Below are positions 11,570 to 23,658 of a DNA stretch of 64,000 bases, in pieces. A program made the position numbers and the translations under genes. The number at the start of each line of letters is the position of its first letter. Positions within the stretch are counted from its first letter, which is position 1. Source of the stretch: Maratus speciosus (Eukaryota > Arthropoda > Arachnida > Araneae > Salticidae). The stretch covers positions 157,538,761 through 157,602,760 of the forward strand of contig OZ010799.1 of NCBI GenBank assembly GCA_963932465.1. Direction: 5' to 3'. A model generated the notes under the pieces. It saw only the letters and a program-made list of their open reading frames with translations, did no database searches and was not told the DNA's origin.

Positions 11570-11895
11570 TCAAACTTTCAATCACTATTCCCACTCTTCT
11601 TGAGGGCTGATATATCTCTCCCCGGGATGAATGTATCTTCTTTCCCTCATTTCTGGCTTATGTGCTTCTCTCTCTAGTGGACATACAGTACCGCCTTCCG
11701 TTCCACTGTAATTTTGGAAATACAGTAAATGAAACCGAACATTACAGATTGGACGGAAGGTGGTACTGCATGCTTACCGGACAGAGAAGCCCACAAACGA
11801 GAAAGGGGGGAAAGCAGACATACGCCACGCCTGCAAGGAATATAAGAGCCCCCAAGAAGACAGGGAATAGCCATCGAAAGCACCTGACTGAATAA
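11570..11895. mobile_element. Imperfect palindromic fold-back element
   Basis: Left arm about 11586-11711 and right arm about 11745-11880 are reverse complements over roughly 125 bp with about 34 bp between them. Paired landmarks include ACAGTACCGCCTTCCGT against ACGGAAGGTGGTACTG, GTGCTTCTCT against AGAGAAGCCCAC, CTTCTTGAGGGC against GCCCCCAAGAAG, and CACTATTCCC against GGGAATAG. It is more GC-rich than its surroundings. The transcript would be a long hairpin. The 77-codon frame through it is a by-product. Confidence 0.75.
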
Positions 11896-12961
11896 GAACA
11901 AAAGTAAAAAATCAAATAATAATAGATTTGAATTTGACCTGTAATGAATAAATGTCATAACAAATAATTTGGTTTCAATACTTTCTGCTATATTTTGAGT
12001 TTTGTAGTATTTAAAGCACTTGGCAATTTTGTACTAACTGTTTTACATATATATAGAGAGAGAGATTAAGTTTCTATTTTTGTACTGATGCTTTGTGTTT
12101 TATCGATTGTAAAAATACTTGTTAGATTTTAAATAAACAATTTTGATATTACTTTAGTTTTATTTTTATGTTTATTAATTATAATGGGCATAATGAGTTT
12201 CTAGTAACTTTAAGGTATAGCAGAAGAACGTGTAGTAATCTTTTTGAAAAAAGAAAGGCTCTTTTCATGTATAAAAGTCAGAGCCTCGTGTAATTTTAAG
12301 TTTACAATTGAGTGATTTTTAAGCAAATATCATAAACTGCTCAATTAGAAAATTTATAAAAAATATGTATAGTCTGTAGCAGAAGCTTTGCTTAAAAATT
12401 ATTTAAGACTGTTCTCAAATCCAAAGGGCCAACTTTCTGACATAAGTTTTAATTCATTTTTGTTCGCAAACGCATGAAACTAGCAGGTGTTGTTATTCAG
12501 AAACTATGTGATCAAACTGTTTTTTCCGTTTTCTTGTAAACGCAATAGATCTTTCAGAAAATACTGTCAAAGTTGGCATTTAGAACTGAACTTCCGAACG
12601 AAAGAAGAAAATCCAGTCAGTAAATGGAGAAAAATGCCGTATCACGTGATCAAAATCTCTTATAACTCAATAGGTAACTGATTGATCAAAAAATGGAAAA
12701 CACAGTTCGATTCCAAATCGCTTCCATGGTGAGGCTTTCCAATTTTATATCTTTCCGTTAAAAAATGAATTTGTAAATGTGTCAAAACGTTTTGTGCTCG
12801 TTGAGCAGAGCAGTTGAGAATAGCCTTAACTTCCCATTGCTTTTAGCTGTGACTATTTATTAAAAAAACACAGAAGCAATAAACAAGAATTGGCTTTGGC
12901 ACATACCATAAAAATGTTTGAAATCAAACATATTACATAAGAAAGCAATGATTTCATAGTA
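11896..12961. other. Intergenic, no gene seen
   Basis: AT-rich sequence with a short (GA)n/(TA)n stretch near 12047-12065 and a CACGTG palindrome near 12643. No coding signal was found. Confidence 0.4.
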
Positions 12962-13577
12962 CAGTAGACTCATTCAAATTCGCACATAATCGCAGATGTA
13001 CACAATAAAACTTTTTCAGATGGAGGGTCAAAATGACAAAAAATTTTAGTTTTATATCATTCCGTATGTATTTTAATATGTAATTCTCGATATGACTGAA
13101 CTCATGGTTTTTCATGAAGGAAGCATAAATTTATTTCTGAAAAAAAAATCAAGATTTTGCTTATATCAATGGTAATCACAATCTTTTTAGCAAATATGTT
13201 TATGTAATAATCGAGCTTTTCTGTTATTAAGTCTTCCTTTTTTCATGATTTTGATATAAATTAATTGGGTACCTTTAAGAGGAAAGTTTCTTTGAATAAT
13301 TCAAGGAAAATGTACCTCATCTTGATTATGGATATTTAATTGTACATCATTTACTTGACCTTTACTTTTAATAATTTAATCATTTTAAAAATTATCTTGA
13401 TTTTTATTATTTTAGTTTATTACTTTGCTTAATTATTTTACTATATTGCAAGCATTCATTATAATTTTGATTGCATTATTACATTCAAATTACATTTAAA
13501 AAAATGTAAACAAATCAATGACCAGAAATCCACACAACCTCTGGTCCCAAGCTGTGCGGATTTGAGAGAGTCTACTG
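12962..13577. mobile_element. Pogo/Tigger-like non-autonomous element (MITE)
   Basis: The left end CAGTAGACTCATTCAAATTC and the right end (reverse complement CAGTAGACTCTCTCAAATCC) are inverted repeats, and both are flanked by TA (12960-12961 and 13578-13579). The TIR form CAGTAGACTC and the TA duplication fit pogo/Tigger-type elements. The 616-bp AT-rich interior has no ORF, so it is non-autonomous. Confidence 0.8.
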
Positions 13578-13579
13578 TA

Positions 13580-14143
13580 TTTGGTTTCTTTTTTTTTCAG
13601 TTTAGTAATTGAGAAGTGTCAATTCAAAAGGATTGATGATTGTATTTGAGGAAATATTCACTTTGAATTTTTCTGACAAGTTATAATAATGGGTGCTGGT
13701 CCATTTTCAGTCAATATATGTAAAATGCAGAAGTGCATTTTCAAATTAATCTCTAGGGTGAAAGTGATATTAAAGACAATTATGATATAATTTAATGAGG
13801 ACATTTCTTCTGAAATATAAAATTTTGAACATGTTACATGAAATCATTAGCGGATTTGGATAAATCCTACATTATATGAAAGACTGTCAAAATGAATAGA
13901 CTGCAAGGACAGTGATGTGAATGGACTCTTTGAATGTCCCAGGGACCCAACCATTTTTTAAATGTGGGTGTAATTTCAAATAAAAACTAAATATTTATTT
14001 ATATAAATATAATAAACATTTCTAAAATTAAGACTCAGAGGGACTTCTTTGAAACTTAAATGATTTGAATTTACAACTGGTTTTTAAATTATTTTTCAAA
14101 AGCATTTTTGTTATGCAAATCAGTCATTCACATCATATGTATA

Positions 14144-14185
<42 letters not shown>

Positions 14186-15425
14186 ATTAGATTTTAGAAA
14201 TCTGCAAAATAAATATATTTTAATAAAAATTTTCAGAGCATATATATTTTTTTTTTTTTGGAGAAAAAAGATGAGATTGCTCTTATGAAAACTTTTAAAA
14301 TTAACACATCCCGTCAGATGCGTTTTTGTGTTCTGTTTGTACTCCATCATCAACTTATAAGTGTTTGATTTAGTGTAGTGTATTTCTGACATCTGCACTG
14401 ATGAAGTAAACCACAAATGAAAGAAACCATAGTACTAAAGATACGATACATAATTGATAAAACTCATTACTAAATTATTCTTGCTGGACCAATAAAACTG
14501 TATCACACATCACATTTTTTTCAACTTTCACATATAAACTGATGGACGACCAATGTGTATGCTGAGGTATAGAGAAATTGCTAATTTTCTAAACAACTTG
14601 CTATAGAAAAACTGGCGCTTTTATTAAAACAAGCATGCATTTGAAGCTTTATGTACAGTTGGTCAAAAAAAAAAAAATTCTAATTTGAATAAAAAGTATC
14701 ATAGAGAAATGAAACTGGTATCAATCAACATGGATTGTCTATTTCAATTTAACCTATTAAAACTTTCCTTAGGGTTTCATCTACATGATAAGGTGAACAC
14801 AAATTTTTAATTTTTTCAATGTAAACCTCCAAATTTGACAATGTAGTTAGAAAGAACACACTCAACTACCCGAAGTACTATTTTAAGAGACGTTTCTACA
14901 ATTGAAGATTTATTAGAGGTAGGAATTATAAGTAACACGAATTTTATAAACACTTTTTTTAAGAGAAAAATCTTTCACTCTGAGAACTCATTAGTCCTAT
15001 GTCTACTAACTCTTGGACTAATTGTGAAATGTCTTAAAAATTTTTAATTGGGCTAAATTGAGTTGTTTTCTTTCCGATTGTTATCAAATTGGGGGGTTTA
15101 TATTGAAAATATAAAGTTACTGTTCATTTTAATATGTAGATGACCCCTTGATTAAAAATTTTAAAGTCTTAAAATTGAAGTAGACAGCAATTTTATTTCA
15201 CTTCTATAATTTGTATTAGAGTTAATACGGTTTATTTATTTATTATTTTTGACCGACTGATACATTTTTTATAAAATAGTTTCAATATATTTACAGGCTT
15301 CAAATATATGCTCATTTTATTAAGTGAACCAGTTTTCTCTTAGGAGGCGTGCAGGATTGGTAATTATTTTATATCTCGCCAATGCACCTTAAACCTAAAA
15401 ATACATGTAAATTTTGAGTATTTTC
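13580..15425. other. Intergenic with a 40-base A run
   Basis: No gene seen. An uninterrupted A run occupies 14145-14184 and a second A run lies near 14667-14677. These may be retroposon tails, but I see no recognisable body next to them. Confidence 0.4.
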
Positions 15426-16110
15426 ATGCTCAAAAATGAGCATATAGAGGTCAGTTCATACTCATTTTTGAAACATAGACATGCTCAAAAATGAGCACAT
15501 AGAGGTCAGTTCGTACTCATTTTTGAAACATGGGCGTGCTCAAACATGAGCACATGGAGGTCAGTTCATACTCATTTTTGAAACATGGACGTACTCAAAC
15601 ATGAGCACATGGAGGTCAGTTCATACTCATTTTTGAAACATAGACATGCTCAAAAATGAGCACATACAGATAAGTTCATACTCATTTTTGAAACATGGAC
15701 GTACTCAAAAATGAGCACATGGAGGTCAGTTCATACTCATTTTTGAAACATGGACGTACTCAAAAATGAGCACATGGAGGTCAGTTCATACTCATTTTTG
15801 AAACATGGACGTACTCAAAAATGAGCACATACAGATCAGTTCATACTCATTTTTGAAACATGGACATACTCAAAAATGAGCACATACAGATCAGTTCATA
15901 CTCATTTTTGAAACATGGACATACTCAAAAATGAGCACATAGAGGTCAGTTCATACTCATTTTTGAAACATGGACATACTCAAAAATGAGCACATAGAGG
16001 TCAGTTCATACTCATTTTTGAAACATGGACATACTCAAAAATGAGCACATAGTGGTCAGTTCATACTCATTTTTGAAACATTGGCATACTCAAAAATGAG
16101 CACATGATGT
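15426..16110. repeat. 55-bp minisatellite with internal hairpin, ~12-13 copies
   Basis: The unit start (TGCTCAAAAATGAG or TACTCAAAAATGAG) recurs every 55 bp from 15426 to about 16090. Each unit contains TCAAAAATGAG followed about 20 bp later by its reverse complement CTCATTTTTGA, so each copy can form an 11-bp stem. Subtypes differ at AGAGGTCAG versus ACAGATCAG, and at CATGG/CATAG. Degenerate versions of the same motif flank the array (15405-15425 and 16115-16245). Confidence 0.9.
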
Positions 16111-16469
16111 TTCATTATTAAGTGTGTGCATGTTTTCAGAAATGAGTATATACATGTTTCAAACTTGAGTAATTTTGTTTCGGAGCCATTTTGACGATGC
16201 GACATACTCAGATTTGAGTATTTTTTACTCATTTTTGAAAACGTCGTTTTTAGAGTGTGGAGGGTATATCATCATCAGGCTTTGATTTGTGCGATATCGC
16301 ATCACAATTTGTGATGCAATTTACCTATGTATAATTCAAAATGTTTCACCAGTGCAGTAATGCAGGTTGCTGTAGTTTGGTCAAAAAATTACAATCTGAA
16401 CTTAAAATAATCTGCTTGAAAATGTCATTTTTATTTCCACTATGACGCCATATTCATCTTCTTTTTAAT

Positions 16470-16500
<31 letters not shown>

Positions 16501-16942
16501 CTATTTCAGTTTCTTCAGTTTCATGTTTCACATGAAAATAATTCAACTACATATAGGCAAAATATTATTACGGCTTTTGAATTATTTACAACAATGAAGG
16601 AAAAAAAGTTAAATTTTATTAGAAAATGTCCGTTGATTCTCAATGAAAAAAGCGAAATTTGGAATTATTAAGAAAATTATTTGAATAATGTAAATAAAAA
16701 TTAGCCCATGTTACTCTCTAGATTATAATCTACCTATATGCAAAGGCATTTTATGATCCGTTTTGACCCTGACGTCAGGCAAATGTTTTTACACTTTGAA
16801 TTTATAATATTATTAGAATTAGCAAAGAATTAAAAATGAGTGGCATCAGAGACAAAAAGGTGGGAAGAAAAAATGAAAAAGTTATCATCTCCATAGGCTT
16901 TTCTATGTTAAATTAACATTGAGAAGTGACACTGGAAATAAA
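16111..16942. other. Intergenic
   Basis: Contains the palindrome TGCGATATCGCA near 16289, a 27-base A run at 16474-16500 and nothing coding. Confidence 0.4.
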
Positions 16943-16970
16943 TAAGTATTGCGCTGCCGCGCAATACTTA
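16943..16970. repeat. Perfect 12-bp hairpin at the satellite edge
   Basis: TAAGTATTGCGC and its exact reverse complement flank the 4-base loop TGCC, directly before the first 147-bp repeat unit. Confidence 0.8.
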
Positions 16971-18860
16971 ATATAAGACTTTTTGAAAATTTTATGATTT
17001 GTCGTGTGGTCTGAGGTATTCAGCTATACGTATGCAAAAAGTCATGTCTCCAACTTAATTAGGGGCTCCCTTAGAAAGAATTGCTTAAAATACATATGTG
17101 GTAGCTCAAAGGGTTAAGCGTAAGACTTTTTCAAGATTTTATGATTTGTCGCCTGACCTCAGGTGTTCTGCAATAAGTATACAAAATTTCAAATCTGCAA
17201 TTTAATAAGGGGCTCAGTTAGACAGAATTGCTTAAAGTACTCATGTGGAAGCCCAAAGGGTTAAATGTACGACTTTTTCAAAATTTTATGGTTTGTCGCA
17301 TGATGGTGTTCAGCTATAAGTATGCAAAATTTCACGCCTCCAACCTAATTAGGGGCTCACTTAGAAAGAATTGTTTAAAATACACACGTGAGAGCCCAAA
17401 GGGTTAAATGTACGTCTTTTTCAAAATTTTATAGATTTTCGTTTGATGTGAGGTGTTCAGCTATAAGTATGTACAATTTTACGCCTCCAACCTAATTAGG
17501 GGCTCACTTAGAAAGAATTATTTAAAATACACATGTGGGAGCCCAAAGGGTTAAATGTACGACTTTTTCAAACTGTTATGGTTTGTCATTTATTGCTTGG
17601 TATTCAGGTATAAGTATGCAAAATTTCATGCCTCCAACTTAATTAGGGCTCACTTAGAAAGTATTTTTTTAAAATACACACGTGAGAGCCCAAAGGGTTA
17701 AATGTACGTCTTTTTCAAAATTTTATAGATTTTCGTTTGATGTGAGGTGTTCAGCTATAAGTATGTACAATTTTACGCCTCCAACCTAATTAGGGGCTCA
17801 CTTAGAAAGAATTGTTTAAAATACACATGTGGAAGCCCAAAGGGTTAAATTTACGACTTTTTCAAAATTTTATGATTTGTCGTTTGATGTGAGGTGTTCA
17901 GCTATAAGTATGTACAATTTCACGCCTCCAACCTAATTAGGGGCTCACTTAGAAAGAATTGTTTAAAATACACATGTGGGAGCCCAAAGGGTTAAATGTA
18001 CGACTTTTTCAAACTGTTATGGTTTGTCATTTATTGTTTGGTATTCAGGTATAAGTATGCAAAATTTCATGCCTCCAACTTAGTTAGGGCTCACTTAGAA
18101 AGTATTTTTTTAAAATACACATGTGGGAGCCCAAAGGGTTAAATTTACGACTTTTTCAAAATTTTATGATTTGTCGTTTGATGTGAGGTGTTCAGCTCTA
18201 AGTATGTACAATTTCACGCCTCCAACCTAATTAGGGGCTCACTTAGAAAGAATTGTTTAAAATACACATGTGAGACCCCAAAGGGTTAAATTTACAACTT
18301 TTTCAAAATTTTATGATTTGTCATTTGATTTGTGTTCAGCTATAAGTATGCAAAATTTCACGCCTCCAACCTAATTAGGGGCTCACTTAGAAAGAATTGT
18401 TTAAAATACACATGTGGGAGCTCAAAGTGTTAAATGTACGATTTTTTCAAACTGTTATGGTTTGTCATTTATTGTGAGGTATTCAGGTATAAGTATGCAA
18501 AATTTCATGCCTCCAACTTAATTAGGGCTCACTTAGAAAGTATTTTTTTTTAAATACACATGTGGGAGCCCAAAGGGTTAAATTTACGACTTTTTCAAAA
18601 TTTTATGATTTGTCGTTTGATGTGAGGTGTTCAGCTATAAGTATGTACAATTTTACGCGTCCAACCTAATTAGGGACTCACTTAGAAAAAATTGTTTAAA
18701 ATACACATGTGAGAGCCAAAGGGTTAATTGTACGACTTTCTCAAAATTTTATGATTTGTCGTATGATGTGTGGTGTTCAGCTATAAGTATGCAAAATTTC
18801 AAGTATCCAACATGTATAGTTTTTGAGAACGGGCTCTGTGACGGACAGAATATCTCAATT
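16971..18860. repeat. 147-bp satellite array, ~12-13 copies, trimeric higher-order structure
   Basis: The landmark GGGTTAA recurs at about 17111, 17258, 17401, 17548, 17695, 17842, 17989, 18136, 18283, 18427, 18575 and 18721. Spacing is 147 bp in most intervals (range 143-148). Each unit carries ACTTTTTCAAAATTTTATG, a TCAGCTATAAGTATG block, CCTCCAACCTAATTAGG and ACTTAGAAAGAATTG. A divergent unit type, marked by CAAACTGTTATGG and GTATTCAGGTATAAG, occurs at about 17549, 17990 and 18428, every third unit. That gives a higher-order period of about 441 bp. Edge units are the most diverged. Confidence 0.92.
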
Positions 18861-19250
18861 TGTTGATTTTCTTAAGCAAGTAAACCCAGATAAACCCCCA
18901 GTAAGTAGATAGGTTTACAATAGAAGTCTATGGGAATTTGGCGAAATATTAGAGGTATCGCCAAGGTGGCGTCACTTTTGGCGACTAATTTTGGTCGCCA
19001 AATTTGGCGATATATCGCCATGTTGGCGAGAAACTTGGCGGTATTTGGCGACAGAACAGAGTCCCCTCCTACGACAAATTAAAATTTCGCCTAATATACG
19101 TAATGTTAAAGTAAAAATGGGCACCCCCAGGTGGGTAATTCATCGATTTTCACAATTTTTTTATTTTTTTCCTTAGTTTTATAGTGTAAACAAACTTCGC
19201 ACCAAATTTGGAGTCTGTAGCTGCAGTAGATATACGAGATCTTTTGATGA
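18861..19250. other. TTGGCGA/TCGCCA-rich segment
   Basis: Between 18950 and 19050 the words TTGGCGA, TTGGCGG, GGCGAC and TCGCCA occur about nine times in 100 bp in both orientations. The cluster is too irregular to be a tandem array. Function is unknown. Confidence 0.5.
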
Positions 19251-19251
19251 G

Positions 19252-19281
19252 TGAGTCAGTCAGTCAGTCAGTCAGTCAGTG
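19252..19281. repeat. (CAGT)n microsatellite
   Basis: About six consecutive CAGT units (GTCAGTCAGTCAGTCAGTCA). Confidence 0.9.
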
Positions 19282-19794
19282 GTAAAATTATCGATTATCA
19301 GACATTTTCAAATGTCATTATCTCGGAAACTAATTATGCGTTATTTATAAAATTTTGGATTTTAGGTAATTAGGTTGGCCTTACTACACATTTCGTATAA
19401 CAAGTACGTAGGTCTAATAGATTTTCAGTAGTAGAGCATTGAAATTTGACGAAAACAGCTCGAAATGGTTCGTGTAAATAACACACGGCTATGTCAGGTG
19501 AACTTGGCTGACACACTGCCGTGTGTCCAGATATGAAATAACGCATCTTCTATGAATGAACTCACAAGCTCCTCTGATGATTCTGTGAGTCATTCATAGT
19601 TTCTTATTTTACATACTGGTTTCATATCTTCATTTCTAAATCATCTTTGGAGCTTTATCAATTTCTTCATATATTTCTGATTTCAAATTTATTATATATA
19701 TATGTATATATATTTTTTTCTAATTTCTAGTTCAAATGATATAAAATTAGGAGATCATTTATATCTTGCAAAAGATCAACCTTGCTCAGTAAAA

Positions 19795-21365
19795 AACATC
19801 ATTGAGCGTGTTCAGAGGTGCACTTTGCGCCGCGCGCGCGCTCAGAAGTTTATGCCATGGAGTAGGTCTTATCGAAGAAAGGAATTTTAACATAATTCAA
19901 TTATTTCATTATTTTTATGGTTCAAAAAAGGTAAAACCGACGACTATATTTCTTCATCCTTCCAAAACATGGTTTTCGTAACAGGAATACATGCCTATGT
20001 TCACTCAGATAAAATCTAAAATAGTCGGGAAAAACATCACGTGACCTTCTTTATCTACTTTAGCCCATTTAGCATTTAAAATTAGTTAACCAACCGCACG
20101 CAAACTCCGCGCGAGCTGCTCAAAAAAATTGTGTGGGCGATTTGATCACGTGATTGTGCGTTTTCTGCTTATGTGTTATTGGTTGTGCTTTGTTTGGTAG
20201 GTTGATTGATACAATTTAAGAATTCAACTGGTGATCTAAAAATTTTAACTTTTTAACAATTTTCTTTTTATTTATTTAAAAATGATTTATCAGTTGATTT
20301 ATATCTTCTGTGATAAATAGAATGCTGTTAGTAAACCAAGATTCTGATATCAACATATGAGATTTGTTTGTAATCTACTATACTGGATGGATTTCAATGG
20401 AATTTGCACTGTTAGTTAGACAGTTTTTCAGAGTAGGTTTTAATATATATATTTCTTATTTTATGATTGCATATTTTAATACCGTGTGGATAACAGACCA
20501 AAATACATCATAAAACATGAGAAATAAATGGCATTCAAAATTCTGTTAGTATAAGCAAAATACTTACTTATACTTTCAGTAAAAAATTTATAAACATTCT
20601 AATCATACTTTATTCATTACAAACTAGGCAGCAGACCTATATATTTTATCTCTTTAAAAAATATATGTACAGATATTTTTAGTTAAAATAATTTACAACT
20701 ATTACATTTTATTTTTATAATGTTCAAAGTAGAATATGATTTCTAGCCTAGTCTGGATAAAAATTCACTCGTAAAGTACTCAAAAAAAAAAAAAAAAAGG
20801 AATTATTCTACGTGCAAAAGGATATTTTCGCACAATATATATTATTTTTTCAATTATACATATACATACTACATATATAATCACTTAGAAACAAAACTTT
20901 GAATATTTAAAAGGCGTTCAGATCTAAAACTTTCATCTCGAAATACCTCATTTTCTCACATTTAAATGAGTATTTTATTATTATAATAAAAATACACGTG
21001 CCTCTGTATAACAAAAATAAAAAATATATCTTCATCAAAAATATCTTATTCATTATGAAAAATATAAAACAACCAATAAACAAAACAAAAAAAAAAATTG
21101 TGACACAATGTGGGACTGGAGGGATTCGAACTCACAATCCCTAGTCTCGAGTTCACTGCCTTATCCATTCGGCCATCCAGCACACGTTCCTTTTGCAACA
21201 AAATATCTTTATAATTAGCACCTTAATTAATCAAATCCATGATCTGTTCCTGAACATACTACGTGTTATTCCATACATGATATGGACCCACTCCATGTTC
21301 CTGTCTCCTGAGCTCGCGCGCGTAACGCGCGTGCTTCTTGAACACACTCATTGTTACGTGATACA
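19795..21365. repeat. Diverged inverted pair enclosing ~1.4 kb
   Basis: Segment 19795-19885 (ATTGAGCGTGTTCAGAGGTG, then a GCGCGCGC run, then CCATGGAGTAGGTC) has a reverse-complement relative at about 21270-21365. Read on the minus strand that relative gives AATGAGTGTGTTCAAGAAGC, a GCGCGCG run, then CATGGAGTGGGTC. The interior is AT-rich with no transposase and includes a tRNA-like sequence. The pair may be ends of a decayed element, but I could not define exact termini. Confidence 0.45.
21112..21185 (-). tRNA. tRNA-Ser(CGA)-like sequence, degenerate
   Basis: On the minus strand the sequence holds an A-box-like TGGCCGAATGG and a B-box-like AGTTCGAATCC, with GATAAGGC after the A box as in class II tRNAs. 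The anticodon loop reads ACTCGAGA, suggesting anticodon CGA (Ser). The long variable arm expected for tRNA-Ser is absent. The acceptor stem is imperfect, with only CTGGA/TCCAG pairing well. I read it as a tRNA pseudogene or tRNA-derived fragment. Confidence 0.5.
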
Positions 21366-21812
21366 AGGTGACTTCCTGTTTTGACTGGAACGGTGCGTCG
21401 AAAGTAAAGCAAGTGTAGCCGCTGGAGCGCAATCGTTGTTTTTCTGGTGGAAACCATGACATTAGCCTAAACCTGCCACCTCATTGGAAGCATTACCATG
21501 AACGTAGAAAGAAAAGAACCGGACTCCATCACAGCCCCCTGAACAATAGCAATTAGCTTAACTGTAGACATCGAGTTGACGTAAATGAGCGGAAGCGGAC
21601 ATTTTTCGACCTCTTGTCTCTGGTAAAAGCCGTAAAAGCATGCTGTTGACAATGGGATTATTATTAAAGTGATCCAAAAAGATCATTTTAAAGAAGTAAT
21701 ACATGAAAAGATAGGAATTTTTGCTGTTTTAGATCCTCTAATCATGTTTTTTTTTTTTTTTTTTTTAATAATGATTCTCTTTTATATTCATTATTATTCC
21801 ATATATGGCGAG

Positions 21813-22189
21813 GCCCCACCAGTGGCCGAGAGCTTCTGCTCTCGAAGCTGGTAGACAGGAGGTGCTGTACGAAACCATTCGCGCTCGTCAGCCCAAGGCG
21901 GCTCGTCGGCGAACGTCTTTTTGCACGATTTTTTTCCTACTTGTCATCCCTATACATGCTAGCGAAGGTGTAGGGATGGTGTACGAGCGAAAAAAGCGTG
22001 CAAAAAGACATCCGTTTGACTTTAGTCTAATCGTTCAGAGTTTTTCGTGATTTTCTTCAAACCTTAGATTTCCTCGCGTAAATACGGATTAGGCTCCCTT
22101 TGAGAGACCCCCGCGGAGGACACCCCACCCCCTCGGGCCTATATTCCTCGTGCAGATATCGGGCGCCAAAAATGATGAATCATAGCACA
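21813..22189. mobile_element. GC-rich 377-bp insertion with 14-bp target duplication
   Basis: CCATATATGGCGAG occurs at 21799-21812 and again at 22190-22203. The paralogous repeat at 50699-50712 has only one related copy (CCATACCTGGCGAG), so this copy carries the insertion. The insert is markedly richer in G+C than its surroundings. It contains a strong stem (GTCTTTTTGCACG at 21917 against CGTGCAAAAAGAC near 22000, with an inner ATCCCTATA/TGTAGGGAT stem). It has no poly(A) tail and no terminal inverted repeat. An 81-codon frame runs through it without recognisable similarity. A retroposed fragment of a structured RNA or transcript is possible. I do not recognise the source. Confidence 0.65.
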
Positions 22190-23615
22190 CCATATATGGC
22201 GAGATATTTTTCAGTTTATATCAATATTTTAAACAAATATGCCTTAACCCTAAAATTATAGACTATTTATAATAGTGCGTATTTAGATCTTTTGAATTAG
22301 AAGGATTATTATTAAAATATGCTCTAAAATATAATTATTTAAATCCTTTGTCTCTCATTTAAATTTTTTTTAAAATGATTTTTAATAAATATGATTTATA
22401 AATAGCATTTAGTAGGATTTTAATCTCAAGAATATCTTTCGGTGTTACTGTGTGTTCACATATATATATTTAATGATGTTTCAGAATTCTAACATTTATA
22501 ATACTGTACTATAAATTCAAAATTGACTTGCCCGCCTTTCAAAATATTGTTTTGAAGTAAACGAATTGTTTATTTATTGTATTCTCATTCTGAAAAAATG
22601 TTTTCCTTGGTGTTTTTTAAAATCTGCATTGCTTTTGGAAAGCGTATACATAAGTTTTGATTATTTTGTTGCTGTTAAAAGTTAGATTATTTGAAATTGT
22701 ATCTAAAATATATAACAATATCTAAATATATTGAAAATCAGCTTTATAAGTATATGTTGTTTTTATATTATTTTAAAATAAGTGCTTGTCTTGGGAAAAT
22801 GTATCAATCCCATATTATTTCCATGATTTGTTGTTAAAAACAAAGTAAATATCTCAATTCCTTCAATTCGCCGAGTGAATATTACTAAATAATAGCGTTA
22901 AAGCATATTTGATGAAAATATTCATGTTAACAGCAAAATATCACGCAATATTTAGAATAATATTACATAGAAATCAGAATCATTATTAAAAGTATTTAAA
23001 ACAGGAGATATAAACAGCAGAAATTCTTACCTTTTGATGTATCCCTTCTTTAAAATTCTCTTTTTGGAGCAAGGTGAGGGGGCATAATGAAAAAATATGG
23101 GTTTAACCTTTTTTTACACAGAATTTCAATTTTATCACGCAACTCGACTGAATATTCACGGTTTTTCGTCAATTTTTTAAAAGCTATTTACAAGCAATTA
23201 ATATTACCAGCACTACAGAGTAATATTAATTAATCTCTAAGTAGATTAAATATGAGAATTGTAAAACATAATTTAATATTAAGTAATCATTATAAAATTA
23301 GTATACTTGTATAGTATTAGTAATTTATCAATATGCATACCAAATTTCATATGAAGAAACAAAAAAATGAAATTTTTTATGCGTAAATAATGTTACAATG
23401 CGCGGTTGCCATAAGATCTGTGAATTTACCAATCGATATAAGAATTCGAATGTAGTAAATTAGAACTTTTGCTTTGAGAACTTGTTGATAAGAACAAAAA
23501 TATAATTGAGAAATAACTCAAATTGACATTTAAATACAAAAGGGATATAGATAACCCGGGATTCTCGGGTCATAGAATATAAGGTGAGAACCACCATATA
23601 TCTTATTTCTGTGTT

Positions 23616-23658
23616 ACCATTCTTCTTCTTCTTCTTCTTCTTTTTTTTTTTTTTTTGT
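23616..23658. repeat. (TTC)n tract followed by poly(T)
   Basis: Seven or so TTC units run into a T run inside copy 1 of the dispersed repeat. Copy 2 lacks this expansion. Confidence 0.85.

Noticed and set aside
14120..14416. 98-codon frame with a poly-F run
   Set aside because: Created by the 40-base A run read on the opposite strand; low complexity only.
15426..18860. CRISPR-like array
   Set aside because: Units are contiguous tandem repeats with no unique spacers, in a clearly animal sequence context.
21805..22050. 81-codon frame in the GC-rich insertion
   Set aside because: It starts in the target duplication and shows no recognisable domain. GC content alone explains the open frame.
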